DNA of 64,000 nt from Devosia sp. SL43 (GCF_021729885.1 NZ_CP063401.1:930001-994000); one strand, 5' to 3'. Shown: positions 8,742 through 17,613, counted from the first letter of the stretch. Translations and numbers: made by a program. Notes: a model not told the origin generated them from the letters alone.

Positions 8742-10070
8742 ATGATCCCGCGCTATTCTCGCCCCGAAATGGTCTCCATCTGGTCGGCCGAGACCCGCTT
8801 CGCCATCTGGTTCGAGATCGAGGCCCACGCGACCACCAAGCTGGCCGAACTTGGTGTCGTACCCAAGCAATCCGCCCAGAACATTTGGGACGTGATGAAC
8901 GCCCGGAAGGCCACCACCGGCGACTATGGCTTCGACGTTGCGCGCATCGACGAGATCGAGCGCACCACCAAGCATGACGTCATCGCCTTCCTGACCCATC
9001 TCAGCGAGATCGTCGGCCCCGATGCCCGCTTCGTCCACCAGGGCATGACCAGTTCGGACATTCTGGACACCACGCTGTCAGTGCAGATGGCCCGCGCCGC
9101 GGACCTCTTGATCGCTGACGTCGATGCCCTGCTCGCTGCCCTCAAGCGCCGCGCTTTCGAGCACAAAAACACCATCACCATCGGTCGCAGCCACGGCATC
9201 CACGCCGAGCCGACCACGTTCGGCGTCAAGCTGGCCGAAGCCTATGCCGAATTCACCCGCAACCGCGCCCGCCTCGTCGCGGCACGGGCGGAGATCGCCA
9301 CGGCCGCCATTTCCGGCGCCATCGGCAGCTTCGCCAATATCGATCCACAGGTCGAGGAATACGTCGCCGAGAAGCTCGGCCTCGCCATCGAGCCCGTCTC
9401 GACGCAGGTCATTCCGCGTGACCGGCACGCCATGTTCTTTGCCACGCTCGGGGTCGTCGCGTCCTCTATCGAGCGCGTCGCCATCGAAATCCGCCACCTG
9501 CAGCGCACGGAAGTGCTCGAAGCCGAGGAGTTTTTCTCCCCCGGCCAGAAGGGTTCCTCGGCCATGCCGCACAAGCGCAATCCGGTGCTGACCGAAAACC
9601 TCACCGGCCTCGCCCGCCTGGTGCGCGGCATGGTCGTTCCGGCGCTGGAAAACGTCGCGCTGTGGCACGAGCGCGATATCTCGCACTCGTCGGTCGAGCG
9701 CATGATCGGCCCGGACGCGACCGTCACCCTCGACTTCGCCCTGGCCCGCCTCACCGGCGTCATCGACAAGCTCGTGGTTTATCCCGAGAACATGCGGAAG
9801 AATCTCGACCTGCTCGGTGGCCTGCACAATTCCCAGCGCATGCTGCTGGCGCTGACCCAGGCCGGCTATTCGCGCGAGGACAGCTACGCCGCCGTACAGC
9901 GCAATGCCATGAAGGTCTGGGAAATGCGCGGCGACCGCAGCGGCCAGTTCGCAGCCAACCTCAAGGCCGACCCGCAAGTGACTCTGCCGGATGCGCAAAT
10001 CGACGACATGTTCGACGACGCCTACCACCTCAAGCATGTCGATACGATCTTCAAGCGGGTGTTTGGATGA
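8742..10070 (+). CDS. purB: Adenylosuccinate lyase
   Basis: Catalyses two steps of purine synthesis: SAICAR to AICAR and adenylosuccinate to AMP, each releasing fumarate. 442 residues, normal for the bacterial class. Diagnostic parts are the N-terminal MIPRYSRPEMVSIWS, the conserved THLSEIVGP and VHQGMTSSDILDT segments, TIGRSHGIHAEP, and the fumarase-superfamily signature GSSAMPHKRNP carrying the catalytic serine loop. Lies 30 bases after rpe and overlaps the next acetyltransferase gene by 4 bases (ATGA), so an operon is likely. Confidence 0.97.
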   Translation: MIPRYSRPEMVSIWSAETRFAIWFEIEAHATTKLAELGVVPKQSAQNIWDVMNARKATTGDYGFDVARIDEIERTTKHDVIAFLTHLSEIVGPDARFVHQGMTSSDILDTTLSVQMARAADLLIADVDALLAALKRRAFEHKNTITIGRSHGIHAEPTTFGVKLAEAYAEFTRNRARLVAARAEIATAAISGAIGSFANIDPQVEEYVAEKLGLAIEPVSTQVIPRDRHAMFFATLGVVASSIERVAIEIRHLQRTEVLEAEEFFSPGQKGSSAMPHKRNPVLTENLTGLARLVRGMVVPALENVALWHERDISHSSVERMIGPDATVTLDFALARLTGVIDKLVVYPENMRKNLDLLGGLHNSQRMLLALTQAGYSREDSYAAVQRNAMKVWEMRGDRSGQFAANLKADPQVTLPDAQIDDMFDDAYHLKHVDTIFKRVFG

Positions 10071-10480
10071 GCATAGTCTGCGCCCAGGAGACCGGCCTAA
10101 CCGCCGAGGAATACATCGCCTGTGTGGGCCAGTCCGTGCTCGGTCAGAATCGTCCGCTAGGCAATCCTGAGCGGGTGCAGGCCTATCTGGACAACTCGAA
10201 CCTGACCATCACCGCCCGCAACAAGCACGGCACGCTGGTCGGGCTGTTTCGTGGCACCACCGACTGGCACTGGGTCTGCTACTGCGCCGACCTCGCCGTT
10301 GCCGAGACTCACCAAGGCCGGGGTATCGGCAAGGCGCTTATGGACAAGGGCGGCGAAATTCTTGGGCCTGGGGTCACCATCACACTGTTCTCGCTCCCCG
10401 GCGCCGAGGGCTTCTATAAGGCGATCGGACTGACGCAGACCGATGTCGGTTTCTATCACGATCGGACTGTAAGCTCATGA
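10067..10480 (+). CDS. GNAT family N-acetyltransferase
   Basis: 137 residues, single GNAT domain. The acetyl-CoA binding strand-loop reads CADLAVAETHQGRGIGKALM, with the Q/RxxGxG/A signature HQGRGIGKAL. The C-terminal EGFYKAIGLTQTDVGF fits the usual last strand. Start ATG overlaps the purB stop (ATGA) and the gene overlaps the following hydrolase by 4 bases, so it is translationally coupled within the purB transcript. The substrate (small molecule, peptide or protein) cannot be read from the sequence. Confidence 0.87.
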   Translation: MSIVCAQETGLTAEEYIACVGQSVLGQNRPLGNPERVQAYLDNSNLTITARNKHGTLVGLFRGTTDWHWVCYCADLAVAETHQGRGIGKALMDKGGEILGPGVTITLFSLPGAEGFYKAIGLTQTDVGFYHDRTVSS

Positions 10481-11028
10481 AACTGGCCGAATGCGACATC
10501 CTGATCCTGCCCGGCTTGGGCGGCAGCAAGCCCGGCCACTGGCAGATGCGTTGGGCCGAGCGCATGGCCAATGCCGCCATTGTCGAGCAGGCCGATTGGT
10601 GGGAGCCCGATGCGGACGACTGGATTTCGACTATCGATCAGGCCTGCCGCCTAACCAGCCGCCCAGTCGTTCTCGTCGCGCACTCGACATCGGTCGCTGC
10701 CGCTGTGCTTGCCGCACCACGCCTGCCTGAGAATGTGCGCGGTGCGTTTCTGGTCGCGCCGACCGACGTCGAACTCAGCCCTGCTGCGCCGGAAGCCATC
10801 CACGTTTTCCGGCCCATCCCGCGCGACCCGCTGCCCTTCCCATCGATGGTCGTAGCCTCCAACAACGATCCCTATGTGACGCTCGAACGGGCCGTCGAGT
10901 TCGCCAACTGCTGGGGCTCCGACTTTCACCAGGCCGGCGACGCCGGTCATATCAACATCGAGTCCGGTCACGGCCCCTGGCCCGAGGGCCTGCTGATGTT
11001 CACCCGCCTGATGCAGCGCCTAAAGTGA
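10477..11028 (+). CDS. RBBP9/YdeN family alpha/beta hydrolase
   Basis: 183 residues of the RBBP9/YdeN serine-hydrolase group. It starts DILILPGLGGSKPGHWQMRW, the oxyanion-loop region of the family. The nucleophile elbow is VLVAHSTSVAAAV (Ser in H-S-T-S instead of the more common H-S-L-G). The catalytic His lies in AGHINIESGHGPWPEG and the acid in VVASNNDPYV. No signal peptide, so cytoplasmic. Overlaps both neighbours by 4 bases in the purB-GNAT-hydrolase-GNAT run. Physiological substrate unknown for the family. Confidence 0.86.
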   Translation: MKLAECDILILPGLGGSKPGHWQMRWAERMANAAIVEQADWWEPDADDWISTIDQACRLTSRPVVLVAHSTSVAAAVLAAPRLPENVRGAFLVAPTDVELSPAAPEAIHVFRPIPRDPLPFPSMVVASNNDPYVTLERAVEFANCWGSDFHQAGDAGHINIESGHGPWPEGLLMFTRLMQRLK

Positions 11029-11435
11029 GCGACTATGAACTGGTCACCGGTACGCCGGGTGTTGACGACTATCGTCGTCTGCGCCGGGTTTCCGGGCTGA
11101 GCGACAAATCGCAGGAGGCCGCCGAGGCCGGACTGCCGAATACCTGGTATGCCGTCACCATCCACCAAGATGGCCGCACGGTCGGTATGGGGCGCATCAT
11201 CGGCGATGGCGGCACCGCCTTCCAGATCGTCGACATCGCCGTCGAGCCGGACTATCAGGGCAAGGGCCTCGGCAAGCGGATCGTCTCTGCCTTGGTCGAT
11301 CACCTGCGCGCCAATGCGCCCAAGAGTGCCTATGTCAGCCTGATCGCCGACGGCGATGCGCAATATCTCTACGCCAAGTATGGCTTCGAACCGGTCATGC
11401 CCGCCTCGATCGGCATGGCGTTCAAGGTCACTTGA
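11025..11435 (+). CDS. GNAT family N-acetyltransferase
   Basis: 136 residues. N-terminal YELVTGTPGVDDYRRLRRVSG and the CoA-binding motif VDIAVEPDYQGKGLGKRIV are clear. The end LYAKYGFEPVMPASIGMAF is the usual GNAT C-terminus. The start is GTG at 11025, overlapping the hydrolase stop (GTGA), which makes this the fourth coupled gene after purB. Unrelated at motif level to the GNAT at 10067 beyond the common fold. Substrate unknown. Confidence 0.86.
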   Translation: MSDYELVTGTPGVDDYRRLRRVSGLSDKSQEAAEAGLPNTWYAVTIHQDGRTVGMGRIIGDGGTAFQIVDIAVEPDYQGKGLGKRIVSALVDHLRANAPKSAYVSLIADGDAQYLYAKYGFEPVMPASIGMAFKVT

Positions 11436-11570
11436 CTGCATTGCCTACCGCTGGGCAAGAAAGACTGGTCGGCGCAGCTTGTAAGAGGTTGAGCACCTCC
11501 GACCGTGGTTCATGGCCGGAGGGTCCATCATTGCCCGAAGCAGCTACGCAATGGCCTAGACGCCAGGGCG

Positions 11571-13091
11571 TCAAGGTCGAGGCGGAAACTCATCGAACGC
11601 CACTGGCAGGCCCGAAAGCCGGATGATGGAGGCGAGCGACCACTTCCCTTCGTCCTTAGTAAGGCGATTTTCGAGGTTGAGCTTGCTGAGCAACTTGTCT
11701 CGATCCGGTTCCCAGTTGGGTTCGATGTTGAAGTGTGACAGAGGGTCGCCAAGCAGCAAACCGGCAAAAGTAGCGGCAACAATGACCGAGCCTACCGTGC
11801 CGAGGTGGTTGCCCTTGGCTGGACCGATCTCCGCTTCCTTAAGAATATAGAACCACAGCGCGTCCGGACCACCGTCGAGGTCTATTGGCTCCAGTCCGAG
11901 GTTCTTGGCAACTGCCGATCCGGCCGGCAGTTGCATCCTGACGCCCCGCACAAGGTTGCGCGCCGCCAGGACACCCATGATGTTGTTGATTTGGCCGGCG
12001 CCTCCCTGATGGGGCGCCCCCGGCAGATGCTGCAGCGCCGACGCCAGTTTGGTATCGAATTTGCGTGCCAGCTGCGGAAAGTCGCCCTGGGAACTCTGCA
12101 TCTTCAGAAACCAATCCCATTGCAGAACGCGCTGTCCATCAAGCGCGCTGCCACCCCGGAGATCATTACCGCCAGCCGAAAAGGTCGGAAATCCATCGGC
12201 GGGTGCCGGGCCCTTGAAAAAATTGGTTCGGTAGCCGCCACGCACGAGGGAGTGGCCGAAGCGATACGCGGCAGCCGAAAACTCTACCGGCATGAACGGG
12301 CTGTTCTTCCAATTGTAAACGTCCTTGTAGCCAGCTTCCCAAACGGCCAATCCACCGCCATCCGCCTTCTTCTTGATGGCATGCTTGAAAACGACCTTGT
12401 CGCAGATGCGGGAGACATAGTCTTTCCACACCAGCCATTGGTACAGCCAACGCAGCGTCTGTCGCGCTGCAGCGAATGCCTCAGTCGGACTCTTATCGCC
12501 CTGTGCGTCGACCAGAGCGTTATGTGCAAGCAGGAACGCCAGATGCAGTTGCGCAACGATGATATTCTCGTCGTTCCTCGGGTCGGCGATGAGCGCAGTC
12601 TGATCCTCATTCGGCAGTCGCGATAACCGCGGAAGGTCGTGATACACGCCGCCGCCCGGCCGCTCAAATCCACTTAACGTTCCAACCCTTAGTCGACCGG
12701 TTAAGCCACCGTTGACGTGCTCATACAGATAGGGCTGCGCATCAGGGCCTTGGCCATAGATGCAGTCCAGATCAAGGCGCGGCGTGCGGAAGTTCTGCAG
12801 CCGGTTCGGGTCGGACTCCGCCTCGCTGAGCGGCGTCGTGTCCAAGGTGATGTCGTGGTCGACAAACTGTCCAAAATACGTATAGCCGGAGGGCAGCGAT
12901 GAATCCTGGTCGCCGCCCGTGGCCGTCATCTTCTCATTGGCGATCGCCAACATCGCCTGCTCAAGTGCCTGTGCGCCAACGACCCCGTCGGGCGCCCAAG
13001 GTTTGAGGTCGGGAAATAATCGCCCGAAGCCTCCCTGATAAAACCGTGAACGTGGTGCTGTTACTTCAAATGATTTGTCACCGTGCTGCAT
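11571..13091 (-). CDS. Animal-type haem peroxidase (peroxidase-cyclooxygenase superfamily)
   Basis: 506-residue member of the myeloperoxidase/peroxinectin-like superfamily found patchily in bacteria. The distal haem side shows TYFGQFVDHDIT (distal His79) and ADPRNDENIIVAQLHLAF (catalytic Arg172 with Glu175). The proximal ligand is in SAAAYRFGHSLVRGGYR (His280). The segment LAFLLAHNALVD also matches the family. No signal peptide is visible at the N-terminus, so it is either cytoplasmic or exported without a Sec signal. Lies alone on the minus strand. A perfect hairpin covers its ribosome binding site, suggesting translational control. Likely reaction is H2O2-dependent oxidation of halides or organics. 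Confidence 0.9.
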   Translation of the reverse strand: MQHGDKSFEVTAPRSRFYQGGFGRLFPDLKPWAPDGVVGAQALEQAMLAIANEKMTATGGDQDSSLPSGYTYFGQFVDHDITLDTTPLSEAESDPNRLQNFRTPRLDLDCIYGQGPDAQPYLYEHVNGGLTGRLRVGTLSGFERPGGGVYHDLPRLSRLPNEDQTALIADPRNDENIIVAQLHLAFLLAHNALVDAQGDKSPTEAFAAARQTLRWLYQWLVWKDYVSRICDKVVFKHAIKKKADGGGLAVWEAGYKDVYNWKNSPFMPVEFSAAAYRFGHSLVRGGYRTNFFKGPAPADGFPTFSAGGNDLRGGSALDGQRVLQWDWFLKMQSSQGDFPQLARKFDTKLASALQHLPGAPHQGGAGQINNIMGVLAARNLVRGVRMQLPAGSAVAKNLGLEPIDLDGGPDALWFYILKEAEIGPAKGNHLGTVGSVIVAATFAGLLLGDPLSHFNIEPNWEPDRDKLLSKLNLENRLTKDEGKWSLASIIRLSGLPVAFDEFPPRP

Positions 13092-13098
13092 GATGTTT

Positions 13099-13128
13099 CC
13101 CCTTCGACTGCAAATGCAGTCGAAGGGG
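13099..13128 (-). promoter_or_regulatory. Hairpin sequestering the peroxidase Shine-Dalgarno sequence
   Basis: A perfect 30-base inverted repeat (14-base arms, 2-base centre) lies just upstream of the peroxidase ATG. Read on the minus strand, the 3' arm ends in GAAGGGG, followed by AAACATC and the start codon. The only purine-rich ribosome site, AGGGG, is therefore paired within the stem. This geometry predicts poor translation unless the stem is opened by a protein, RNA, ligand or temperature. Confidence 0.65.
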
Positions 13129-13255
13129 ATTAAATGCCTCTGGCGTTGATATATGTATTGTGAGTGTTACTGAGAGAACATCGCAGGTTTGAAGCCTCCA
13201 CGGTCGGCCAGCCGCGAGCCGGGCCAGGTAGCGAGAACCGGCCTCGGCCCTTGCC

Positions 13256-13739
13256 TCAATTGGTCCGCCGCGCCGTAAACCGGATCGGCTCCTCTGTGCC
13301 GGGGACCGGCGTATAGGTGCAGGTCAGGCTCGATAGCACTGGTCGGCTCGGATCGAGGATGAGCGCCAGGAGGCCCAGCACCAGGTTGGGGCGGCAGATC
13401 ATGCTGTCAGCACTCCACTCCACGCCACGCCATTGCCGCACGACGTGCGGCGCAGCTGCCGTTGACCTGCGCACCCTGCCCGCTCCAATCGAGCCGTCCG
13501 TCGCACTGCACACCGCCGCCGCTGACCGAATAGCTGCCACGCTGCCGCAGGCAGAATTCGAAACGGTATTTGCCATAGATGCGACTATTGCTGCGGTAGC
13601 GCCCGGAAACCAGCGCGCCACCGGGCAGGTCGGGCACGATCACCCGCGTTTCATTGCCCTGCGCATAGGCCGCACCGCCCATTAAGAGGCCGGACAACAC
13701 AGCTACGATCAGACTGAAATATCGAACAAGCCCATGCAT
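13256..13739 (-). pseudogene. Secreted small Cys-containing protein, reading frame broken
   Basis: Starting at ATG 13739 the frame gives a clear signal peptide (MHGLVRYFSLIVAVLSGLLM, then GGAAYAQ) and a mature part with FCLRQRGSYSVSGGGVQCDG and a Cys near NGSC, but stops at 13407. A second frame, open to 13256, continues at the same place with RGVEWSADSMICRPNLV, then a segment ending SLTCTYTPVPGTEEP and FTARRTN. Joining the frames near 13425-13450, inside a GTGG-rich tract, gives one plausible protein of about 160 residues. Either a real frameshift mutation or a sequencing error. Function unknown. Confidence 0.55.
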
Positions 13740-13788
13740 TTGCGCCTCCTCAAATGCCGGAATTATGAACCTGCCACATGACAAAGCA

Positions 13789-13820
13789 AAGGGGAGCCGA
13801 CCACCCGGTCGACTCCCCTT
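13789..13820 (-). terminator. Rho-independent terminator after the zeta-subunit gene
   Basis: Inverted repeat AAGGGGAG-C-CGACC / GGTCG-A-CTCCCCTT with an ACCC loop and one internal mismatch, 20 bases past the stop of the zeta-subunit gene. On the minus strand it is followed by TTTGCTTTGT, a moderate T-rich tail. Confidence 0.7.
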
Positions 13821-13839
13821 CAAATCTCGGCAGGCGATA

Positions 13840-14163
13840 TCAACCCTCGGCGGCGATCTGCTCGTTGGCGACCTGCACCAGCTGCAGCATCTTCTGACGA
13901 ATCACGTCGTCGCCGATCGTCAAGCCCTTGGCCTTGAGATCGCCGGAAACCTTGCGGAACACATCCTCGTCGCCGGCTTCCTCGAAATCGGCGGCCACGA
14001 CTTCAGATGCATAGGCCTTTGCGTCGTCGCCGGTCAGGCTCATCAACTCGGCGGCCCAGATGCCGAGCAGCTTGTTGCGGCGGGCTTCCGCCTTGAACTT
14101 CTTTTCGGCGTCGAAGGCATACTTGGCTTCCTGGCCCTTCTGACGATCCTCGAACTGGCTCAT
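13840..14163 (-). CDS. F1FO-ATPase inhibitor zeta subunit (DUF1476)
   Basis: 107 residues. The DUF1476 family was shown in Paracoccus to be the alphaproteobacterial zeta subunit, which blocks ATP hydrolysis by F1. The inhibitory N-terminus MSQFEDRQKGQEAKYAFDAE is conserved, followed by KKFKAEARRNKLLGIWAAEL and a four-helix C-terminal part ending VQVANEQIAAEG. The ATG at 14163 has GGGAGAG upstream and gives the exact family start; the frame extends upstream to 14376 but that part is unrelated. It is divergent from purC, far from any atp operon, as is usual. Confidence 0.93.
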   Translation of the reverse strand: MSQFEDRQKGQEAKYAFDAEKKFKAEARRNKLLGIWAAELMSLTGDDAKAYASEVVAADFEEAGDEDVFRKVSGDLKAKGLTIGDDVIRQKMLQLVQVANEQIAAEG

Positions 14164-14375
14164 GCAACTCTCCCGCTTGGCTCTGACAATGCCGCCTCTC
14201 CGGCGCTTGCCCACCGACATAGGCGGTCCGGCTTGCCAAATCAATTCCTGCCGCTGCGCTGCGACCTTATGCACGGCCCGCAGGGCCACCAGACGCGAAA
14301 GAGCTTGCCTTTTTGCATGGTTGTGGCGCATGAAGCGGCCAAATTCACCCCTCCTACTCTCAGTCCGGATTCCCA

Positions 14376-15140
14376 ATGAACCGTCGACGCAAAATCTACG
14401 AGGGCAAGGCCAAGATCCTTTTCGAAGGTCCTGAGCCGGGCACTCTGGTTCAGTATTTCAAGGACGACACCACCGCCGGCGACGGCGCGCGCCATGAAGT
14501 CATCGATGGCAAGGGCGTGCTGAACAACCGCATTTCGGAGTTCGTCTTTACCAAGCTCAACGGCCTGGGCATCCCGACTCACTTCATCCGCCGCATCAAC
14601 ATGCGCGAGCAGCTGATCAAGGAAGTGGAAATCATTCCGCTCGAGATCATCGTGCGCAATTTCGCCGCTGGCTCGCTGGTCAAGCGCCTGGGCCTCGAGC
14701 CCGGCACCCAGTTGCCCCGCTCGATCATCGAGTTCTGCTACAAGGACGATGCCCTACATGACCCCATGGTCAGCGAAGAGCATATCACCGCCTTCGGCTG
14801 GGCCACCCCGGCCGAGCTCGACGACATCATGAGCCTGGCCATCCGCGTCAACGACTTCCTGACTGGCCTGTTCATGGGCGTCGGCATCCAGCTCGTCGAT
14901 TTCAAGATCGAATGCGGCCGTCTCTACGAAGGCGATCTGATGCGTATCGTGCTGGCCGACGAGATCAGCCCAGATAGCTGCCGCCTTTGGGATATCAAAA
15001 CACGCAACAAGATGGACAAGGACCGCTTCCGCGAGAACCTTGGCGGCCTGATCGAGAATTATCGCGAGGTCGCCCAGCGTCTGGGCATTCTCGTCGAAAC
15101 CGAAAACGCGCTGACCACCGGTCCGCGCCTTGTCCAGTAG
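14376..15140 (+). CDS. purC: Phosphoribosylaminoimidazole-succinocarboxamide synthase
   Basis: ATP-dependent ligation of CAIR with aspartate to give SAICAR, upstream of the PurB step. 254 residues, full length. Family motifs: [17 protein letters not shown] (ATP-binding loop), [15 protein letters not shown], the signature [20 protein letters not shown] and [20 protein letters not shown] with [12 protein letters not shown]. The start ATG gives [13 protein letters not shown], standard for alphaproteobacteria. First gene of the purC-purS pair; purS starts 16 bases after it. Confidence 0.97.
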   Translation: MNRRRKIYEGKAKILFEGPEPGTLVQYFKDDTTAGDGARHEVIDGKGVLNNRISEFVFTKLNGLGIPTHFIRRINMREQLIKEVEIIPLEIIVRNFAAGSLVKRLGLEPGTQLPRSIIEFCYKDDALHDPMVSEEHITAFGWATPAELDDIMSLAIRVNDFLTGLFMGVGIQLVDFKIECGRLYEGDLMRIVLADEISPDSCRLWDIKTRNKMDKDRFRENLGGLIENYREVAQRLGILVETENALTTGPRLVQ

Positions 15141-15156
15141 TAGCCGGAGCATTTCG

Positions 15157-15408
15157 ATGAAAGCGCGCGTCACGGTCACCCTCAAGACCGGCGTCCTGGA
15201 TCCCCAGGGCCAGGCGATCGAAGGATCGCTCAAGGGCCTTGGCTTTCCCGATGTTGCACAAGTGCGACAGGGGAAGGTGTTCGATATCGTTCTCGACGAG
15301 AGCTTCGGAACCGATGAGGCCGGTGCTCGTTCGCAGTTGACCAGCATGTGTGAAAAGCTGCTGGCCAATACTGTGATCGAAAATTACGCGATCGAAATCT
15401 CAAATTAA
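15157..15408 (+). CDS. purS: Phosphoribosylformylglycinamidine synthase subunit PurS
   Basis: 83 residues, the small dimeric subunit that bridges PurQ and small-type PurL in the FGAM synthase complex. Sequence MKARVTVTLKTGVLDPQGQA, then IEGSLKGLGFPDVAQVRQGK, is the typical PurS fold. Normally purQ follows at once; here purQ is 4.9 kb downstream, behind an envelope-related gene group. Start ATG at 15157 follows a GGAG site (TAGCCGGAGCATTTCG). Confidence 0.95.
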   Translation: MKARVTVTLKTGVLDPQGQAIEGSLKGLGFPDVAQVRQGKVFDIVLDESFGTDEAGARSQLTSMCEKLLANTVIENYAIEISN

Positions 15409-15463
15409 CGCCTGACAGCGATAATAGCTTTCGCGCCGACCATTGGCGCAGGACCATTTTGCC

Positions 15464-15547
15464 ATGCTCAAAACCATCTCCCTTTCGGTTATGTTCGTCG
15501 CCACCCTCGGCCTGCTTTTCGCGGCCTACGCTTCGGTCCCGGTCTGA
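15464..15547 (+). CDS. Possible 27-residue membrane micropeptide
   Basis: Short frame MLKTISLSVMFVATLGLLFA plus AYASVPV, almost entirely one hydrophobic helix. An AGGA lies ten bases before the ATG. It sits in the spacer between purS and gtrA. Nothing else supports translation; it could equally be chance, though the composition is membrane-like. Confidence 0.25.
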   Translation: MLKTISLSVMFVATLGLLFAAYASVPV

Positions 15548-15623
15548 CATAGCCCGTAGATTTCCGGTGTCCGCTCGACATCGAAAATGACCTTTTGTTA
15601 AGCCGCGCAGGCTAGATTCCCCT

Positions 15624-15640
15624 GAAAGAACAGTTCTTTC
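15624..15640. promoter_or_regulatory. Perfect palindrome upstream of gtrA-like gene
   Basis: GAAAGAAC-A-GTTCTTTC, an 8+1+8 perfect inverted repeat ending 21 bases before the gtrA-like start. Size and position suit a regulator operator at the head of the envelope gene group. No local regulator gene is obvious. It is too short and A/T-poor in tail to be a terminator. Confidence 0.4.
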
Positions 15641-15661
15641 TCGAATCTCCCGGCGGCTTTC

Positions 15662-16129
15662 TTGCTTTCATTTGCGCGATACCTGCTGACCGCCGGCATA
15701 GCGACATGCGTTGATGTCGCCATCGTTCAGGGATTGTTGTTCCTGGACCTTCTGCACAATCCGCTTTTTCTCGCTCTGGCCATGACGGCTGGCGGCCTGG
15801 CCGGCGTGACCGTCAACTTTCTGCTGTCTCGCCGCTTCGTCTTCGCACCGGACACGCGCCCGGTACACCAGCAATTCCTGACCTTTGCCGTCGTTGCCTT
15901 TAGCGGCCTCGGCCTGCGCCTGCTGCTTGCCTATGCGTTTGTAGCCGTGTTCGCGCTGCCGGCCTTTGGCTGGCTGAGCGCCCTGCCCGTCCCGGCCGTT
16001 AGCGAGCGCGTCGCCCACCTCATCGCCGTCGTACTTGTGACGGCCTACTCATTCCTCGCCCACAAGCACATTTCGTTCGCGGGCGGCGTTTCCAATCGGC
16101 TACCCGGCCAAAGCACGGTGGTGCCCTGA
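15662..16129 (+). CDS. GtrA family membrane protein
   Basis: 155 residues with four hydrophobic segments, as in GtrA proteins that help flip bactoprenol-linked sugars across the inner membrane. Characteristic pieces are the first helix [33 protein letters not shown] and the last-helix pattern [14 protein letters not shown], which match the family's NFxxxRxWVF-like signatures. The start is TTG at 15662, giving [12 protein letters not shown]; no better start exists. Its stop overlaps the ATG of the FAD oxidoreductase by one base (TGATG), so the two are coupled. Confidence 0.85.
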   Translation: MLSFARYLLTAGIATCVDVAIVQGLLFLDLLHNPLFLALAMTAGGLAGVTVNFLLSRRFVFAPDTRPVHQQFLTFAVVAFSGLGLRLLLAYAFVAVFALPAFGWLSALPVPAVSERVAHLIAVVLVTAYSFLAHKHISFAGGVSNRLPGQSTVVP

Positions 16130-17613
16130 TGCATGTCGAAACCCTCATCATCGGCGCCGGCCCAGCGGGGCTGACCACAGCCTATGAGCTGGTCAAGGCG
16201 GGCCACAGCGTCGCCGTTGCCGAGCGTGACCCGGTCTATGTCGGGGGCATTTCCCGCACCGTGAACTACAAGGGCTACCGCTTCGATATCGGAGGCCATC
16301 GCTTCTTTTCCAAGAGCGCCGAGATCGAGGCATGGTGGACCGAGATCATGGGCGACGAGATGCTGCAGCGTCCCCGCTCCAGCCGCATCTACTATAACGG
16401 TAAGCTGTTCGATTATCCGCTGCGTGCGGGTGACGCGCTGGCCAAGCTCGGCCCGATCGAGGCCCTGCGCTGCGTCGCCTCTTATGGCTGGGCGCGTATC
16501 CGCCCCTATCGCAATGTCGTCAGCTTCGAGCAGTGGGTCGTCAACAATTTCGGTCGGCGCCTGTTCGAGATTTTCTTCAAGACCTACACCGAGAAGGTCT
16601 GGGGCATGGATTGCTCCGAGATTTCCGCCGACTGGGCTGCCCAGCGCATCAAGGGCCTCAATCTTTATCAGGCCATCGTTTCGAGCTTCGGCATCGGCAA
16701 GAAGCCCGTTGGCGGCGAAGGCATCATCAAGACGCTGATCAACAGCTTCCGCTATCCGCGCCTCGGACCGGGACAGATGTGGGAGCGTGCCCGCGACCGC
16801 ATCGTCGAGCGTGGCGGCACCATGATGATGGGCTCGACCATCACGGCCATCACCCAGCATGCCGGCACTGGCAAGTGGGTCGCCATCGTCACCGATGCCA
16901 ATGGCAAGGAGACCAAGGTCACCGCCGACCACGTGGTCTCCACCGCCGCCATCAACGAGTTGGTCCGCATGCTCGGTGCCGACATTGACCCGATGGTCCG
17001 CAAGGCAACCGAGGGCCTGCGCTATCGCGACTTCCTGATCATTGGCCTGATCATGCGCGGCAAGGAGAGCTTCGACGACAACTGGATCTACATCCACGAT
17101 CCCAGCGTCAAGGTCGGTCGCATCCAGAATTTCAAATCGTGGTCGCCTGACATGGTGCCCGACCGGAGTACCGCTTGCTACGGAATGGAATACTTCTGCA
17201 ATGCCGGCGACGACACCTGGGCAATGGCCGACGCCGACCTGATCGCACGCGCCAAGGCCGAGATCGCCAAGCTGGGCCTGGCTCGCGCCGAAGACATCAT
17301 CGATGGATCGGTCGTACGCCAGCCAAAGGCCTATCCGGTCTATGACGACACCTACAAGCTCAACGTCGATACCATCACCGAAGGCCTCGAATCCCAGTTC
17401 ACCAACCTGCACCTCGCCGGCCGCAACGGCATGCACAAGTACAACAATCAGGACCACGCCATGATGACCGGGCTCCTCACCGCCCGGAACATTATTGCCG
17501 GGCACAAGGCGCACGACGTCTGGACCGTCAACGAGGATGCCGAATACCACGAGGGCGGCTCGGCCGGTGACGACAAGATCGAAGAACGCCTTGTTCCCCG
17601 CCGCGTCGCCTGA
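16129..17613 (+). CDS. FAD-dependent oxidoreductase, amine-oxidase/UDP-galactopyranose-mutase-like
   Basis: 494 residues. The N-terminal FAD-binding motif is [21 protein letters not shown] (GxGPAG) followed by [14 protein letters not shown] and [15 protein letters not shown]. This His-containing GGHRFF pattern is shared with UDP-galactopyranose mutase-like and protoporphyrinogen-oxidase-like flavoproteins. C-terminal [20 protein letters not shown] is the second FAD contact. Neighbours (GtrA, GT-C-like protein, acyltransferase) suggest a role in surface polysaccharide sugar modification. No membrane segment. Exact substrate unknown. Confidence 0.83.
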   Translation: MHVETLIIGAGPAGLTTAYELVKAGHSVAVAERDPVYVGGISRTVNYKGYRFDIGGHRFFSKSAEIEAWWTEIMGDEMLQRPRSSRIYYNGKLFDYPLRAGDALAKLGPIEALRCVASYGWARIRPYRNVVSFEQWVVNNFGRRLFEIFFKTYTEKVWGMDCSEISADWAAQRIKGLNLYQAIVSSFGIGKKPVGGEGIIKTLINSFRYPRLGPGQMWERARDRIVERGGTMMMGSTITAITQHAGTGKWVAIVTDANGKETKVTADHVVSTAAINELVRMLGADIDPMVRKATEGLRYRDFLIIGLIMRGKESFDDNWIYIHDPSVKVGRIQNFKSWSPDMVPDRSTACYGMEYFCNAGDDTWAMADADLIARAKAEIAKLGLARAEDIIDGSVVRQPKAYPVYDDTYKLNVDTITEGLESQFTNLHLAGRNGMHKYNNQDHAMMTGLLTARNIIAGHKAHDVWTVNEDAEYHEGGSAGDDKIEERLVPRRVA

